Source: Aphrocallistes beatrix (Eukaryota > Porifera > Hexactinellida > Sceptrulophora > Aphrocallistidae). From it: a DNA stretch of 64,000 bases. Shown here one piece after another: positions 49,153 through 60,898 of the stretch. The number at the start of each line of letters is the position of its first letter. Position 1 is the first letter of the stretch. The translations under genes were made by a program, and so were the position numbers. Location of the stretch: NCBI GenBank assembly GCA_963281255.1, contig OY725495.1, forward strand, positions 4,836,001 to 4,900,000. The letters are read 5' to 3'. The notes under the pieces were generated by a model. The model saw nothing but the letters and a program-made list of their open reading frames with translations, had not been told where the DNA came from and searched no databases.

Positions 49153-49584
49153 CAGGGGTCTTCAACCTTTTCTTCTGAGAGCCAAATTTTAGTTCTCTGT
49201 TAAATTTGCCAGCCGCATTGAAAGTTTACGATCAAGTAGCCATAGGGGATACGTAACTAATTAATGAATAAGAAAATGTGTAATTGCAGAGTATTCGATA
49301 TCCGAAAATGAAATAGTATATTGTCGAATACTTCTGATTTATACTTTTGAATATTGAGAATACATAAATTAATTTCTCTGAAGACAACATAAGTCTTCTC
49401 TACAATTCAAACACCATTAAGGTTTCCAGAATTTAGAAACAATAAAGTGCTAATACTTTAGTTGAATAAAATACATACAGAATCCTTATATAACAAATTT
49501 CTAATTAAACAAAATAATGACTCATGAAAAATGTCCCGCGAGCCGCACACTTCATGCTCAAGAGCCGAAGGTTGAAGACCCCTG
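49153..49584. mobile_element. Complete non-autonomous hAT element, 432 bp
   Basis: Terminal inverted repeats caggggtcttcaaccttt and aaggttgaagacccctg. Flanking 8-bp sequences atctagat (49145-49152) and gtctagat (49585-49592) match at 7 of 8 bases: a hAT target duplication. No transposase inside; the interior is AT-rich, with gagccgcacacttcatgctc near one end. Confidence 0.85.
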
Positions 49585-49592
49585 GTCTAGAT

Positions 49593-50826
49593 AAACTTCT
49601 GTCTGGGGCCAAGGGCATAGGGAAGGGGGTCAGCTGCCCTCCCCCCCTGGCTGGATAAAGTCTAAATATTTATTTAGGAAATTATAAAATAATTGGTGAG
49701 AGGGGAGTGTTTGCGGAGGTAATTTGTATTTCTAGAACCTCAAAATTAGATGAATCTGTCCAAATTGTGGGAGACATTGTTGTTTTCTTCCAGGGACTTT
49801 GCCCTTGGACCCCACTGGGGGCTTATAGCACCCCAGACCCCCCAGCTGGTTGATATGACCCCCCCTACAAAAATTCCTGGCTACGCCCATGCCTGGGCTG
49901 ATCATGATTACAATCAACTACAACTTCATCCCTTCACATCTGAAGACTACTCCCTAGCATAAGTATATAACAATCGGACTGAACTGGCTATCAACGAGAG
50001 CTGCATTCCGGTCATAGTTCATTGAGGACAATGATACTCCCATTCAAGGTAGCCTTTTTCAACGTAAATTGTAAATTCGCCCCACCCACCACATGCTTAT
50101 CAGGAATACGCATAGTGTCTGCTGTGACCTAAATCCGATAAGATTCAGTCTGTATTAACAAATTTGGAGCAGTACCAGTATGTGGGAGTGGAATGCTACA
50201 TATTTTGATTCGGGAACAAGATACGCTAAGTATATATTGATAAGTACGGCATATTATTAATTGGTGGAAGATTAGTGTTATCTTAAACTTGTGATATCAC
50301 TAGATACGAAAGCTTTTAGCAATTAGAAATTGTACTAAATAAATGGATAGAAAACAATGCGTAATAGTCACAATATATTTGACTGACACATTATATTCGA
50401 GGCTATCGTTTTGGATATATCTTACACAGAGAAGTGTTAGACTTTAACTGTGGTGGTGCTCTGGTGAGATATAACTGAGAGCACCAATCGTTACTCAATG
50501 CTTCACAGCCAGTTAGGAATCGATGGTGATGTGGCTCGCCACCTTGGCTACGCTTCTGACTGGTGGAATTTATTGATAACATCGGTTTACGCATGAGTAT
50601 ACTAGACACATTATCTATACAAAAATAACATATTTCGTCTGCACCCAACTAAAATGAGTGTAAACAGAGAATTGATGGGAAATCATTCATGTTTTGAGTG
50701 GTCATTATAGTGAAATTCTAAAATGTCGATCGACAGATTGATAGTTCAGCTCAGTAAGTGATTAGGATGAAAATATGGATTAATATATCGAGAAATTTGT
50801 ACGTGCTGATAGAGACAGGATATTCT
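49593..50826. other. Intergenic with GC-rich repeat fragment
   Basis: About 49790-49870 has ggactttgcccttggacccc and gggggcttatagcacccc, resembling the GC-rich repeats near 12195 and 48620. The remainder shows no gene. Confidence 0.4.
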
Positions 50827-50990
50827 GATCAGAAAGTATGTGGACTTTTGATTAGAAAACCAATGTAGAACATTGATTAGAAATGTGGACTTTCAATACT
50901 GATTATGTAATACAAATCCATAATTCTGATCAAAGTTCTCCATTGGTTTTCTTATCAAAATTCTACATACTTTCTGATCAAAACACGTCT
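50827..50990. mobile_element. Inverted-repeat element (GATCAGAAAGTATGT)
   Basis: tctgatcagaaagtatgtgg ... gaaaaccaatg against cattggttttc ... catactttctgatca; arms of about 40 bp, imperfect, around an AT-rich centre. Confidence 0.7.
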
Positions 50991-51082
50991 CCTATCATAT
51001 ATTTGTCGTTGAAATAGAAATGTAATTTATAAAAATTGGACATAATTCGGCATCAGCAGTGTTACCAGATGGACTGCTTAGG

Positions 51083-51308
51083 ATGTTCATGCTAAGTAAT
51101 TGGCAAAACTCAAATCTCCGTGCTAAGTAATTGCCAAAACTCAAATGTCCGTGCCACTTTCTTACCATACAGCATTGAATGTTCTTGCTAAGTTATTGTA
51201 AAAACTCAAACGTTCATGTCAAGTTCTTGCCAAAGAGCATTAAATGTTCATGCCAAGTTCTTGCCAAAGAGCATTAAATGTTCTTGCCAAGTTCTTGCCA
51301 AAGCCCCA
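51083..51308. repeat. 34-bp tandem repeat, about 6 units
   Basis: Unit gccaagttcttgccaaagag + cattaaatgttcat; the left units are more diverged (gctaagtaattgccaaaact). AT-rich; purpose unknown. Confidence 0.8.
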
Positions 51309-52419
51309 AGAATAATTTATAAACGATTGACATAATGCGGTATCAGTTACTATCTAGCAAATGGCGTCTTCATTACCTCAGCTGCTAATAACATCACGCA
51401 CCTACACGTACAGCGAGAAGATGAGGAGGTGGAGGAGAAGCATGGAACGGGAATTAAGGGTGCATAATAAATGAAACAATAGAAAAATCTTGTTCGTTAA
51501 TTCCACATCCACAAATTGTTGAAACTTTAACCGTAGAATGCCCAGAGGGGACACAGTGTCCCCGATATCGCGGATGTCTCCCAGTCATTTTCTATGGCAC
51601 TGAAGCCATATAAATGCTGGCATTCTACAGTTAATGGACCAAACTAGATTTGGGAAGGTGTGAATTCCAGATTGGTTCTGAGACTGACTCTGCTTTACTA
51701 AGGATGAAGCTTTTAATTAGAAAATATTTTAGGGCAATTTATGCCAGCGCACTGAATGCTCGAGGACGAATCAAGAATAGAAAGAATTTATTTATTGCAA
51801 TTAAAGAACTATACAGCTCAAACATTAAAGTGGAAAGATATGCAACAACTTTTTACAACTAAAATAAAATGAAAATTTTACTTATTCATCACTGTTTGAC
51901 TTTGTGAAGGATACGTAATTATCCATGGTTCGGAAATAGAGAGGTACTAACCACAGTGTGGACCAAATTCATTCGTACGACTGCACCTGAACCAATATGA
52001 TAATGCAAAACTATTCCTTATTATGAAATTACATTGCAAATAATTTCCTCTTTCCATTTATCTGAAATATTCTTCTTTTCAATTTGTGGTGAGGTTAAAA
52101 ATTAATAAATCCCAGCTACTGTTGAGAAACAGTAGCTATTGGATATGGTGATAAGTCCGTTTAGAGATGCCCAGTCGGTGACATTCCATTCAAATTTTCT
52201 TAAATATAGTGAATTTGCACAGAATTCCCAGCCTCCAGCATTATCACTGTATATCCGATAGCTACAGTATAAGATGGCCCGATATCACAAGTAATTCTTT
52301 GGATATTACAAAATGAAATATCCTATATTTTGTCGATGAGAAAGGGTTCTCTAAATTATAAACAAATTTCATGGAAAAAAGTGTGAAAATATGAATACGT
52401 ATATATACAGTAGATATTT
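51309..52419. other. Intergenic with family M repeat
   Basis: Family M at about 51565-51620 (cgatatcgcggatgtctccc, gaagccatataaatg). An open frame at 51650-51862 (71 codons, basic) resembles nothing I know. The motif gtgtgaaaatatgaata occurs at 52381, just before the satellite. Confidence 0.45.
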
Positions 52420-53070
52420 TATATAGTGATATATTGGATATAGTGATATATTGAATATAGTGATATATTGGAAATAGTGATATATTGGATATAGTGATAT
52501 ATTGGATATAGTGATATATTGAATATAGTGATATATTGGATATAGTGATATATTGGATATAGTGATATATTGGATATAGTGATATATTGGATATAGTGAT
52601 ATATTGGATATAGTGATATATTGGATATAGTGATATATTGGATATATTGGATATAGTGATATATTGGATATAGTGATATATTGAATATAGTGATATATTG
52701 GAAATAGTGATATATTGGATATAGTGATATATTGGATATAGTGATATATTGAATATAGTGATATATTGGATATAGTGATATATTGGATATAGTGATATAT
52801 TGGATATAGTGATATATTGGATATAGTGATATATTGGATATAGTGATATATTGGATATAGTGATATATTGGATATATTGGATATAGTGATATATTGGATA
52901 TAGTGATATATTGAATATAGTGATATATTGGAAATAGTGATATATTGGATATAGTGATATATTGGATATAGTGATATATTGGATATAGTGATATATTGGA
53001 TATAGTGATATATTGAATATAGTGATATACTGGATATGGTGATATATTGGATATAGTGATGTATTGGATA
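52420..53070. repeat. 17-bp minisatellite array 2
   Basis: About 38 units of gatatattggatatagt, same orientation as array 1 at 23443 and more uniform. It shows a larger internal repeat of about 240 bp: tattgaatatag, tattggaaatag and ggatatattggatata variants recur in the same order at about 52450, 52680 and 52910. The right edge runs into gataatttgaccaaaaattt, shared with array 1. Confidence 0.97.
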
Positions 53071-53537
53071 TAGTGATAATTTGACCAAAAATTTCCTGTT
53101 CCTGGTACTATCATTATATCCAATAGTACTGTACATTACTGTACATTTATCTTGACTGTACATATATTTTAAAATGTCGGCCGACAGACCGATAGTGCAG
53201 TTACTTTAAGCGACTCAAAAGACATTAAATATGATTACTCAATACATTTGGAAATATTCATTTTGAGATTTCTAAGTGTGAAATTTGAAATCTGCATAAT
53301 GGAATATGAAATATATGTAATCGTTGAGAGTTCGTTTATATTTTAAAATGAATTAATGTAAAACATTCTAAAAACGAATAATTCATTTGCATAATTGCCA
53401 ACCAATCAGATTTCTAGTTTAGGAAGTCATTATGAATATTCGTATGCGTAGAGTTATCCAACCAATTATATTCAACTTCATCAATAATATTAACCCGCCA
53501 TTTCATCAGTCAGCACATGTTGTCACGTTTTGAGGAA

Positions 53538-53800
53538 AGGTGTGAAAATATGAATAATCTTTACATCAGGTACAAAACTATACCACATAAAGAATACATG
53601 TTCCAAGTTTGGTAAAAAACGGTACCGTAGCTTCCACAAGAACGGCTGAACGGACGTAGGACATAATACACATGACATAAGAACATCTCGCTAAGGCTAG
53701 AGTGGAGATATCTTATAAATGTGGTATGCATAGAAACATTAGTCATAATCAGTGCTCTCGGGCCATTATACCCACATCTTCCCTCGTGAACAGAGCAGCT
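53538..53800. repeat. Dispersed repeat beginning AGGTGTGAAAATATGAATA
   Basis: Starts aaaggtgtgaaaatatgaat and contains accacataaagaatacatg, matching the order of blocks at 4985-5230. Right limit uncertain. Confidence 0.5.
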
Positions 53801-55067
53801 GCTGCAAAAATATTGTACAAAAATGTAGAGCAATTACTGGTTTAATTAGAATTGTAGAAAGGAAATGGAGCGATTAATACAAGAAACACCATTATCCTAG
53901 CAAATCACAGGATTCATTGAAACTAGCTCCATATCCTACCACGTATCTATTCCAAATATCTAGAAAAATTATATTTATTTGGGAATACTGAAAATTCAAC
54001 AATAAATGTCTATAGTTCTGTTTCTGATTATTCTGCAAATTCCATGAGGCACCAAATTTGATGCGTTTGGTTAAAAAGGATACACAATTCCTCTCAGTTA
54101 TCCAATAAGCGTGCAGAGAATAGTTCGGTTATCTCGAGTTTGTGCTAAATATAGCGGCGAATAGAACGCCAGCCTCTCCTAATGTTTAATTAATTTTGCC
54201 ATAGTATAAAACCAGGTCTTGATTTTTAATCAATCGCACATAGCCTCGAATTAATTGGAACCGCAATATTTCCAGCAACACATGACTAAGCTAATGTTTG
54301 GCGTGTTCACACTTCACACCATCGTGACAACAGCTGCTTCTTTCAGGACAAGACTTTTTGTCTGAAAAAGCATGATTCTGGAATATTGGATTGAATTAAG
54401 ACACAATATACAATTTCAGATACTCATCGCCACAATTTTCATCTAAATCAGAATTGCTAAACCACGCCTCAAATTTCCAACAAATTTGATAGTAAGAACC
54501 TAACAGTAGAAAGATTTATTGGAATATCTTATATCATCCACGACACATCATTCAGTAAACTCAAGGCGATAAAAATTAATAATGCGAAGAGCTCTAGACT
54601 CAACATTATTGAATAAGAGTTAGTATTGTGAAGAGGAGTTGTCCGCTCTAGTATTAATCTAATGGATCAATTAGAGGAGAGTAAATGGATAGTCACCTCT
54701 AACTCCATGACGCTAATTTAAGAACTAATTATCCTGCAAACTATATGACTAGTTAAGGAACGTGTGCTAAACTACACACCCAACCAAAATCTATAAAAGT
54801 GTTGGGAGATAATTGAATTTGATTTCAAGAGAAGATTGAAGTGATAAACCAGAAAGATATTATCTTCAGGGCGGTGTCCCATTCTCCCGACTGGCATTCC
54901 TATTTGTAAGTAATGCATTGTGAACCTCCGAGATCCAATGGAGCTTTGCCTGTACTAGCTGCCAAACTAAAAATAAATTGACTCTATCGAACCAAAGATT
55001 CGCCAAATTTTATTTGTTAAAAATAATGAAATTATGAGATGTTATTGTGATTAACCGAAATGCACTA
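53801..55067. other. Intergenic, nothing identified
   Basis: AT-rich without a gene, tRNA or clear repeat. Confidence 0.4.
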
Positions 55068-55280
55068 CAGTCAGGCTTTCATCTAGGCGTACTGGACGCA
55101 CCTAGAGGCGCGTATTTGAGCTCATGGATCATAATTAGGCGTATGATTTTTGGGGGATAGGCGCGTGGCACAAAACGTATATAAAATTGCTATATAAAAA
55201 TGAGTCTAGGCGCGTCGAAAAAATGGTGACGTCCATTTAGGCGTATAACTTTGGAAAGCTGGATGAAACCTTGACTACAG
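55068..55280. mobile_element. hAT-like element with AGGCGC repeats
   Basis: Ends cagtcaggctttcatctagg and gctggatgaaaccttgacta pair imperfectly; inside, taggcgcgt/taggcgtat recurs about five times. Confidence 0.5.
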
Positions 55281-55610
55281 TGGCACTTAACTTTATGGCT
55301 TCTTTCCCATTGAAAATGGCTGGAGACATCTGCGATATTGACTAATTCACGAATTCATGGATAATTCGAATAATTCATAATTCTTTGCCATTTTTTAATG
55401 AATTAGTCAACTTAGTTAACGACACATGAGCAAATATTCTAGTGGCGCTCCTGCCACGGCGCCAAGGTTTTGGAAGTGGTCCGATTTAACCAGACCATTT
55501 TAAAAAGTGTCCAGATTTAACTGGGCCAACCGGGGACCTCTTTTGGAGAGTGGTCCGGTTAAACCGGACCAACCGGACCAGTACTCTGTAAACCACCAGC
55601 GAAACCGAAA
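55281..55610. repeat. Family M and N fragments, then GGTCCG-rich palindrome
   Basis: Family M reversed at about 55290-55345, a family N end at 55340-55415 (ttgactaattcacgaattca, gaattagtcaacttag), then imperfect arms of ggtccgatttaacc / ggttaaaccggacc at 55475-55595. Confidence 0.5.
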
Positions 55611-56141
55611 AAACGTTCAAGAATAGAGGTCGCGATAGTCGAATCGAGGCTACATAGCTTTTAGGTTCGCTTTTGAATATCTATAGTTGTGTTCAGGAAT
55701 AAGTTAAAGCAAGTATTATGGAAATATAATAGCTCAGGTAGCTCTGAATTCGCACGTCGTTGATAATTATTCTTAAGATAGAAACACATGTTCCACCATA
55801 CTGAAATTCAGATCGATGTGCTATTTGAATAGCAACTTTATCCAAACCAGGCGATACATTCCACACCTAAATGCAGAAACCAATTGTAACGTTTAGCACA
55901 TTTTATAGACAGATTAGCTCAGTAATGTTTATAATTGGATATTGTATCAGTAGCGAGTAAGCGATAAGTACACAGTACAAGTTGGACCAGAGGAGAGGAG
56001 TCTCGAATGGAGACGTGAAACGATGCCCCAGAACAACAACAACAACAGAAATAATAAACAACAGCAAAGCTACCTCAGCTGAACTGAGCTAACACTAAGA
56101 AGTTGAGTCTTGTGGATAGACTAGCTATGAATACAAGACTG
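55611..56141. other. Upstream region of the prodomain gene
   Basis: No gene. Contains an aacaacaacaacaac run at about 56033-56048. Confidence 0.4.
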
Positions 56142-56150
56142 TATAAAAGG
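56142..56150 (+). promoter_or_regulatory. TATA box
   Basis: tataaaagg lies 40 bp before the ATG at 56182. If transcription starts about 30 bp after it, the 5' leader is only about 10 bases. Confidence 0.6.
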
Positions 56151-56181
56151 AAGATACAGTAGAATTGGTTAAACACACATC

Positions 56182-58104
56182 ATGATCAGAATACTAATAG
56201 CTATACAGCTCATTGCTTTCTGCTGGGGTAGATCCCTCGATACGCAAAATGGAGACCAGAATAATGACTCCGATACGCCTACTGTCAACCCACGCGAGAT
56301 TTGGAATATGCTGAATTCGGTGGAAGTGGGGAATAATGGGGAAGGTGGGGCTCCTGATGAATATGAACGAATTGAGCCTAGTACGAACGAGTTCGGGAAG
56401 TCTCCTTCATCCCTCTACCTGATCGAGACCTACAGACTGATCGCCGAAGAGGGCCTGGAAATCACAGCTGTTAGCTCATTCAGCGCTTCAATATTTGAAG
56501 GTTAGTTCAGTAAATTATAATATTCGCAATTTAGATTAATCATAATTCAAATTTCAGAACAATTGAGACTACATTTTCTGAGTATATACAAGTGCATTGT
56601 CAATTCACTGTTAAGACTTCCAGACTGAGTCTATACTGGATCGTGTTTCAGCATTCTCGTGCTGGAATACTATGACTCAAGTTCAGATTTGTGCCAGTGA
56701 ATCGCTTAAACTAGGAGGAGCAGGGGAGGAAACTAGTCGGCCTATCAGCATCGAATAAAGTTCTGCAGGTGTTTAGTTTAAAGCCCACGCTTAAGATAAT
56801 CTCGTGTGTAACAATAAAATTCTCTCACTACTAATCTGTGTAAGTAAATTAAGGGAAATAACCAATATAATTCCCATTGAGTTGACTGCTGGAACATTCA
56901 AAACATTATGTAAAATGGTAAATGGGTTGTCTGTGTGGGCTGGCTAGATCTAATCAAAACGCTAGTCACTCTCAACAACAGTCTAAGGTGACCAATAATA
57001 ATAACGAAGTATCATGTTGTGATAAGAAAATTAGATTTTCATCCAACTAGACCACCCAACAGCATCTTATTAATGATACAATATTTGAATCAATAACTCG
57101 GAAGATAACTTTCACAGAAATCCCACTAATCTCCCATAATAATTTGTCATCAAGTAGGAAGGCATTTTTGTACGTAAATATTTCGGCCTTAATAACTGAG
57201 AACAATAAATATTATAATAATGACTCTCGCTTCTACAATTGTCAACTGAATTTGTATACATATAACTTTGGCACACAACTTGGTGGTAAACATGAATATA
57301 AGATGGTGGTCGTCATGGATCACAAGATTGGGGAATGGAATGCAGAAATGAACTAATCCAGAATAATTCAATTCTCAAAGCCACCTGGCACAATACATGT
57401 ACTATGGTCAAGTTTAATTAAGTCCAGGTGGCATTTGAATTAGAATAAATAAGTATTTAATTCGGCATGCCTATATATAGACATTTGATAGCAAAAATGT
57501 AAAAATGTAAAATGCCAAAAATTTGCAGAGTTTTATAGTTGAAATGTCTGTTTAACGCAAAATTATTTGCTAAATTAAATTTAATCTTTAAAAGTTCCAT
57601 ATTTACAAATGTCTAATTTTAGATATAACCCAGATTCGACTGGCGCGTCCTGTGTACCACCATGGGTACAGACTGGTTCTGTCCAGAGCTGTCCTGAAGG
57701 AAAGGCACACCGACTCAGACTCCATCAAACTCTGGATCCCTTTCTACAATCAAGAACTCAACAGACAGGTTAACAAGACGGGGAGCGATAGCATTCGCAT
57801 ATGTATATCTCAGAAGGAGAAAAGGAAGAAGCAGTACTGCTACGCACTCGACACGACACAATTGGACACTACAGATGCACATGGACACTCCTGGGTGGGC
57901 TTAGACATGGATCAACTCGTGAGGCGAGAAATGCGAGCACGAAACAACAAAAAGAATTTGTATTTATACGTTTCGCTGAGTGGATGTCCAGCTGTCAATG
58001 AGAGGTGCAACCCTGTCAGCATTCTCCAACCCAACTATTCACAAGCGCTCGTTGGCGCCAACCCACGCGTCCCATTCGTTGTTCTGACCACTACGCCGTC
58101 GTGA
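56182..58104 (+). CDS. Secreted TGF-beta prodomain-like protein lacking ligand
   Basis: Two exons: 56182-56501 and 57623-58104 (stop TGA), joined in phase 2 to 266-267 residues depending on the exact junction. It starts with a signal peptide (MIRILIAIQLIAFCWG). Residues of about 75-90 (SPSSLYLIETYRLIAEEG) resemble the first helix of TGF-beta/BMP propeptides. Near the end, SWVGLDMDQLVRREMRA then NKKNLYLYVSLSGC match the propeptide pattern W..hDvt..v..w followed by a beta strand, and RVPFVVLTT resembles the last strand before the furin site. There the protein stops: no RXXR cleavage site and no seven-cysteine knot follow, and a poly-A signal candidate (aataaa) lies at about 58178. So it is either a free-standing prodomain, a gene that lost its ligand exon, or an unrelated secreted protein. 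The family call is inference. Confidence 0.55.
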
Positions 58105-58923
58105 CGTCATCACTTAAGAAGTGTCAATGTTATATATTCGGTGGTGTATTTTAGAGTATAATAATAATAAAAATAATAATAAATTGTTAAATACAGCCTT
58201 GTATTCTTTATTGGTGATGGATGTTAGACAGAGGAATGCACTAAGTGTAAGAACATTTTGGCAGTATTTAGCTAACTGAAACTAAAAACTTTTCAACATA
58301 ATTTCACTGTCAGTACAACTCCTATACACATATGGCGTACGTAGGTACGTGTTCACAATGTAGAATCAGATTCTCCAACTCGTACAGCTTTACTGTACAT
58401 AATTTCATTAGTTTGAGCATCAGCAAATGTTAAGTGGGATTTCACACATCATTTTGAGATGTGCTAAGTCTGGCATGGTTACTCCTTGGAATTTTAAACC
58501 ATTTTAGTTCGAATAATTTCAGATTATTCAAATCTGGACCAGCTAAGTTCAATGATACTAGCCACCTGATTCTTAAGAAATCTAATTAGATCTATTCAGA
58601 TTCCCGTATTGTTCCTATATTTCTTTCTATAAATAGATTAGTACTTAGTTTAGTATCAAATATAATTGATGTATGTAGACATTGGCAATTGAGAATGCAT
58701 TCCAATACAGATCTGGCGTATCTAAGGTTGTAAATAAGAATTTGTTGATCTACTGAGATATCATATATAACTAATATGTACCTAAAAATAGAAAATTTTA
58801 TAGCACATTGCAGTTAATTAATTGTAAACAGGTCTAGTGGTCAATTGAACATAAATTGTTGATAAAAAGTAAATAATTGATATGGTACAGCAATTGGAAC
58901 ATTCCTAGGCTAGTGAGTGGTAA
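58105..58923. other. Intergenic between prodomain gene and CCDC124
   Basis: 3' flank with an (AAT)n-rich stretch at about 58160-58190; no gene. Confidence 0.45.
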
Positions 58924-59951
58924 CTAGGCCTTGCAGGCTCCCAGCTGATTGGAGGGATTCTCTGCTGACCGCATCCACTCCTTCTTCAGGAGTTGCTTCA
59001 CCTGGCTCATCCGTAGGGTGGGGTTAGAGTCTCGTAGACGAGGAAGGTTCTCTTTCTCAAACTTAGAGAAGGCCGCCTGCGTTTTCCGTTCAATTGTTGC
59101 CATCGGAGAAGGACTGCGTTTTAAGGCAAGAATCGCTTCCTCCACTGACCTTGCATCCGAGTTTTCAGGATCCAATCTGTTATAACCAACAAAAGTTAAA
59201 TATAGCACACATTCTCAAACAGGGACTCAGTATCCAAGGTAACCTGTTGAATGTGTGGTTGACGTTCTCCTTGAGTGGGAGGTCCGTTACTATGGTGACG
59301 TGTGGTTTATGGGCGGGGGAAGTGGTGGAGTCGATTCGTGTCTGAATCTCCGCTTGTGTCACTTTAGCCGGTGGTTGGTATCCTGACTTAACTACAGAAC
59401 AAACTCGATTAGATTAAAGGTGTGATTGGAAATGAGGAGTTTCAAGGCCTTGGTGGAGTATGGGAGAGTTTATATCTGGAGTGTAATAGAGGTTTGTGAA
59501 CAAGGATGTTTAAATTGCATAATCTCTAAACAGAGATTTAGTTCTACAAATTTGGTAAAGCTTCAAGAGCGTTTCAAAATTTGGTCACCAGGAAAGGCTA
59601 TAGAGAGCTTGGAACTAGTCTTAATTTCTCGTGATGATAGAGTTAGTGCATACTATAGTGCTATAAAGTAAAAAAGCCCTTCCTACCTTTGGGCTTTGCC
59701 TCACTGGCCAGGAGTTCACTCTCCGCGGCCTCCATCTTCCTCAACTCAGCCCGCTTCTCGATATCGTCCAGCCGCTTCGCTTCCTTCTCAGCTTTCCTCT
59801 GCACCTTCCTCTGACACAGCTTGTCGTCATCTTCCCAATACACGTCCAAGCGCGCCTTCTCTTCAGCCAATGATCTGGCTGCCTTCTGGTCAGCTTTCCT
59901 CGTCCGAGCTGACTCAGCCTTAGGATTCCCGCCTTGCTTCCGTTTAGGCAT
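58924..59951 (-). CDS. CCDC124: CCDC124 ribosome-associated protein
   Basis: Three exons, 59687-59951, 59244-59391 and 58924-59176, join in phase to 221 residues (vertebrate about 223). The N-terminus MPKRKQGGNPKAESARTRKA, the conserved DVYWEDDDK, a long Lys/Glu/Arg helix (residues of about 45-80), the mid-region LPLKENVNHTFNR and the C-terminal FSKFEKENLPRLRDSNPTLR with QLLKKEWMRS are all diagnostic. CCDC124 and its fungal relative Lso2 bind the tRNA path of idle 80S ribosomes and help restart translation after stress; vertebrate CCDC124 is also found at centrosomes and the midbody. The gene is compact, with introns of 67 and 295 bp. An open frame inside the larger intron (59426-59671, plus strand) is not supported as a gene. 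Confidence 0.95.
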
Positions 59952-60898
59952 ATTTCTCTGTTCTAATTTTAGCTACACACCTATTCACGTAGAACATCAT
60001 CGTTTTAACATTTCTAAATTTAGTAGAGTTAGATCGGAGCGAATCAATTGGTGATTGAGTCCACAAAGTTCAAACCTAATATTTCATGTTCATGAGCTGT
60101 TGGCAGAACAGACACTGGCATATGATGTACGTGTACAGCGACTCAGCAACAATTAGATACAAGAAATATTGCATTCAACTTTGTCAGATGTGAGTCGAAA
60201 AATGTAATGATGTTGCATCTTGACCAAAAACAGAGTTATTTAATGTGTCTACCAAGATGTCTTCTGAATAACAGGATGCCTCAGGTCTTTAGCTGTATGA
60301 CATGGACAAGCTATTCAATGCTAGATGCTAAGTACTGCAATCCCATGGTGGTGATAATCCTTTCAAAAAAAGCTGGCGATTGAAACGCAGCTCAATTGCC
60401 AATTTGTCAACCGAAGGGTTCGCTGGCGTAAACCTAACAACATACCGACAGTTTGAACTGGATTATCTCGACCATTTCAATTTGCTTGAAACGGATAAAC
60501 AAGCGAATCTGGAGCATTCGAGTATTTCATGGATAAGCAACATATTAATATTTGCAGGAATTAACGCCAACGTGTTAATTGGTCAGAGTGGATTTGTGCT
60601 CTGAGGTTTAGAAATGACTCTATCATCAACTCTGAGACAGGTGTGGTTCCATTACGGGTTGTAAGCTAGTATATCATTATACTACAACAAATCGGTAGGT
60701 GTTAATTTGTCTAACAAGGTGAGCGTGATGTCTCAAATTCCTCACATGCATGGATCTGAGTGTAGTGTGGTGTATTCAGTGAGCGAATTGGTGCGTAATA
60801 AAGTTTGAATAGATTAATCAAGTCAATTATGTATCTAGTGTATGTTCCCCGCATACTATACTGAATCTGAATCCACAGGGCGAGTTAGCTACTTTTGA
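59952..60898. other. Intergenic, nothing identified
   Basis: An open frame at 60380-60604 (74 codons) is not recognisable. The CCDC124 promoter should be at the left edge; no TATA box seen. Confidence 0.4.

Noticed and set aside
50403..50648. 81-codon minus-strand frame
   Set aside because: No recognised motif or exon context.
51650..51862. 70-codon basic frame
   Set aside because: No family resemblance; could be a short real gene but the sequence alone does not support it.
52369..53163. Minus-strand open frames of 234-264 codons
   Set aside because: Same 17-bp satellite; no gene-like sequence outside the array.
59426..59671. 81-codon plus-strand frame in a CCDC124 intron
   Set aside because: No known motif; no promoter or splice signals. 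Left as unsupported rather than as a nested gene.
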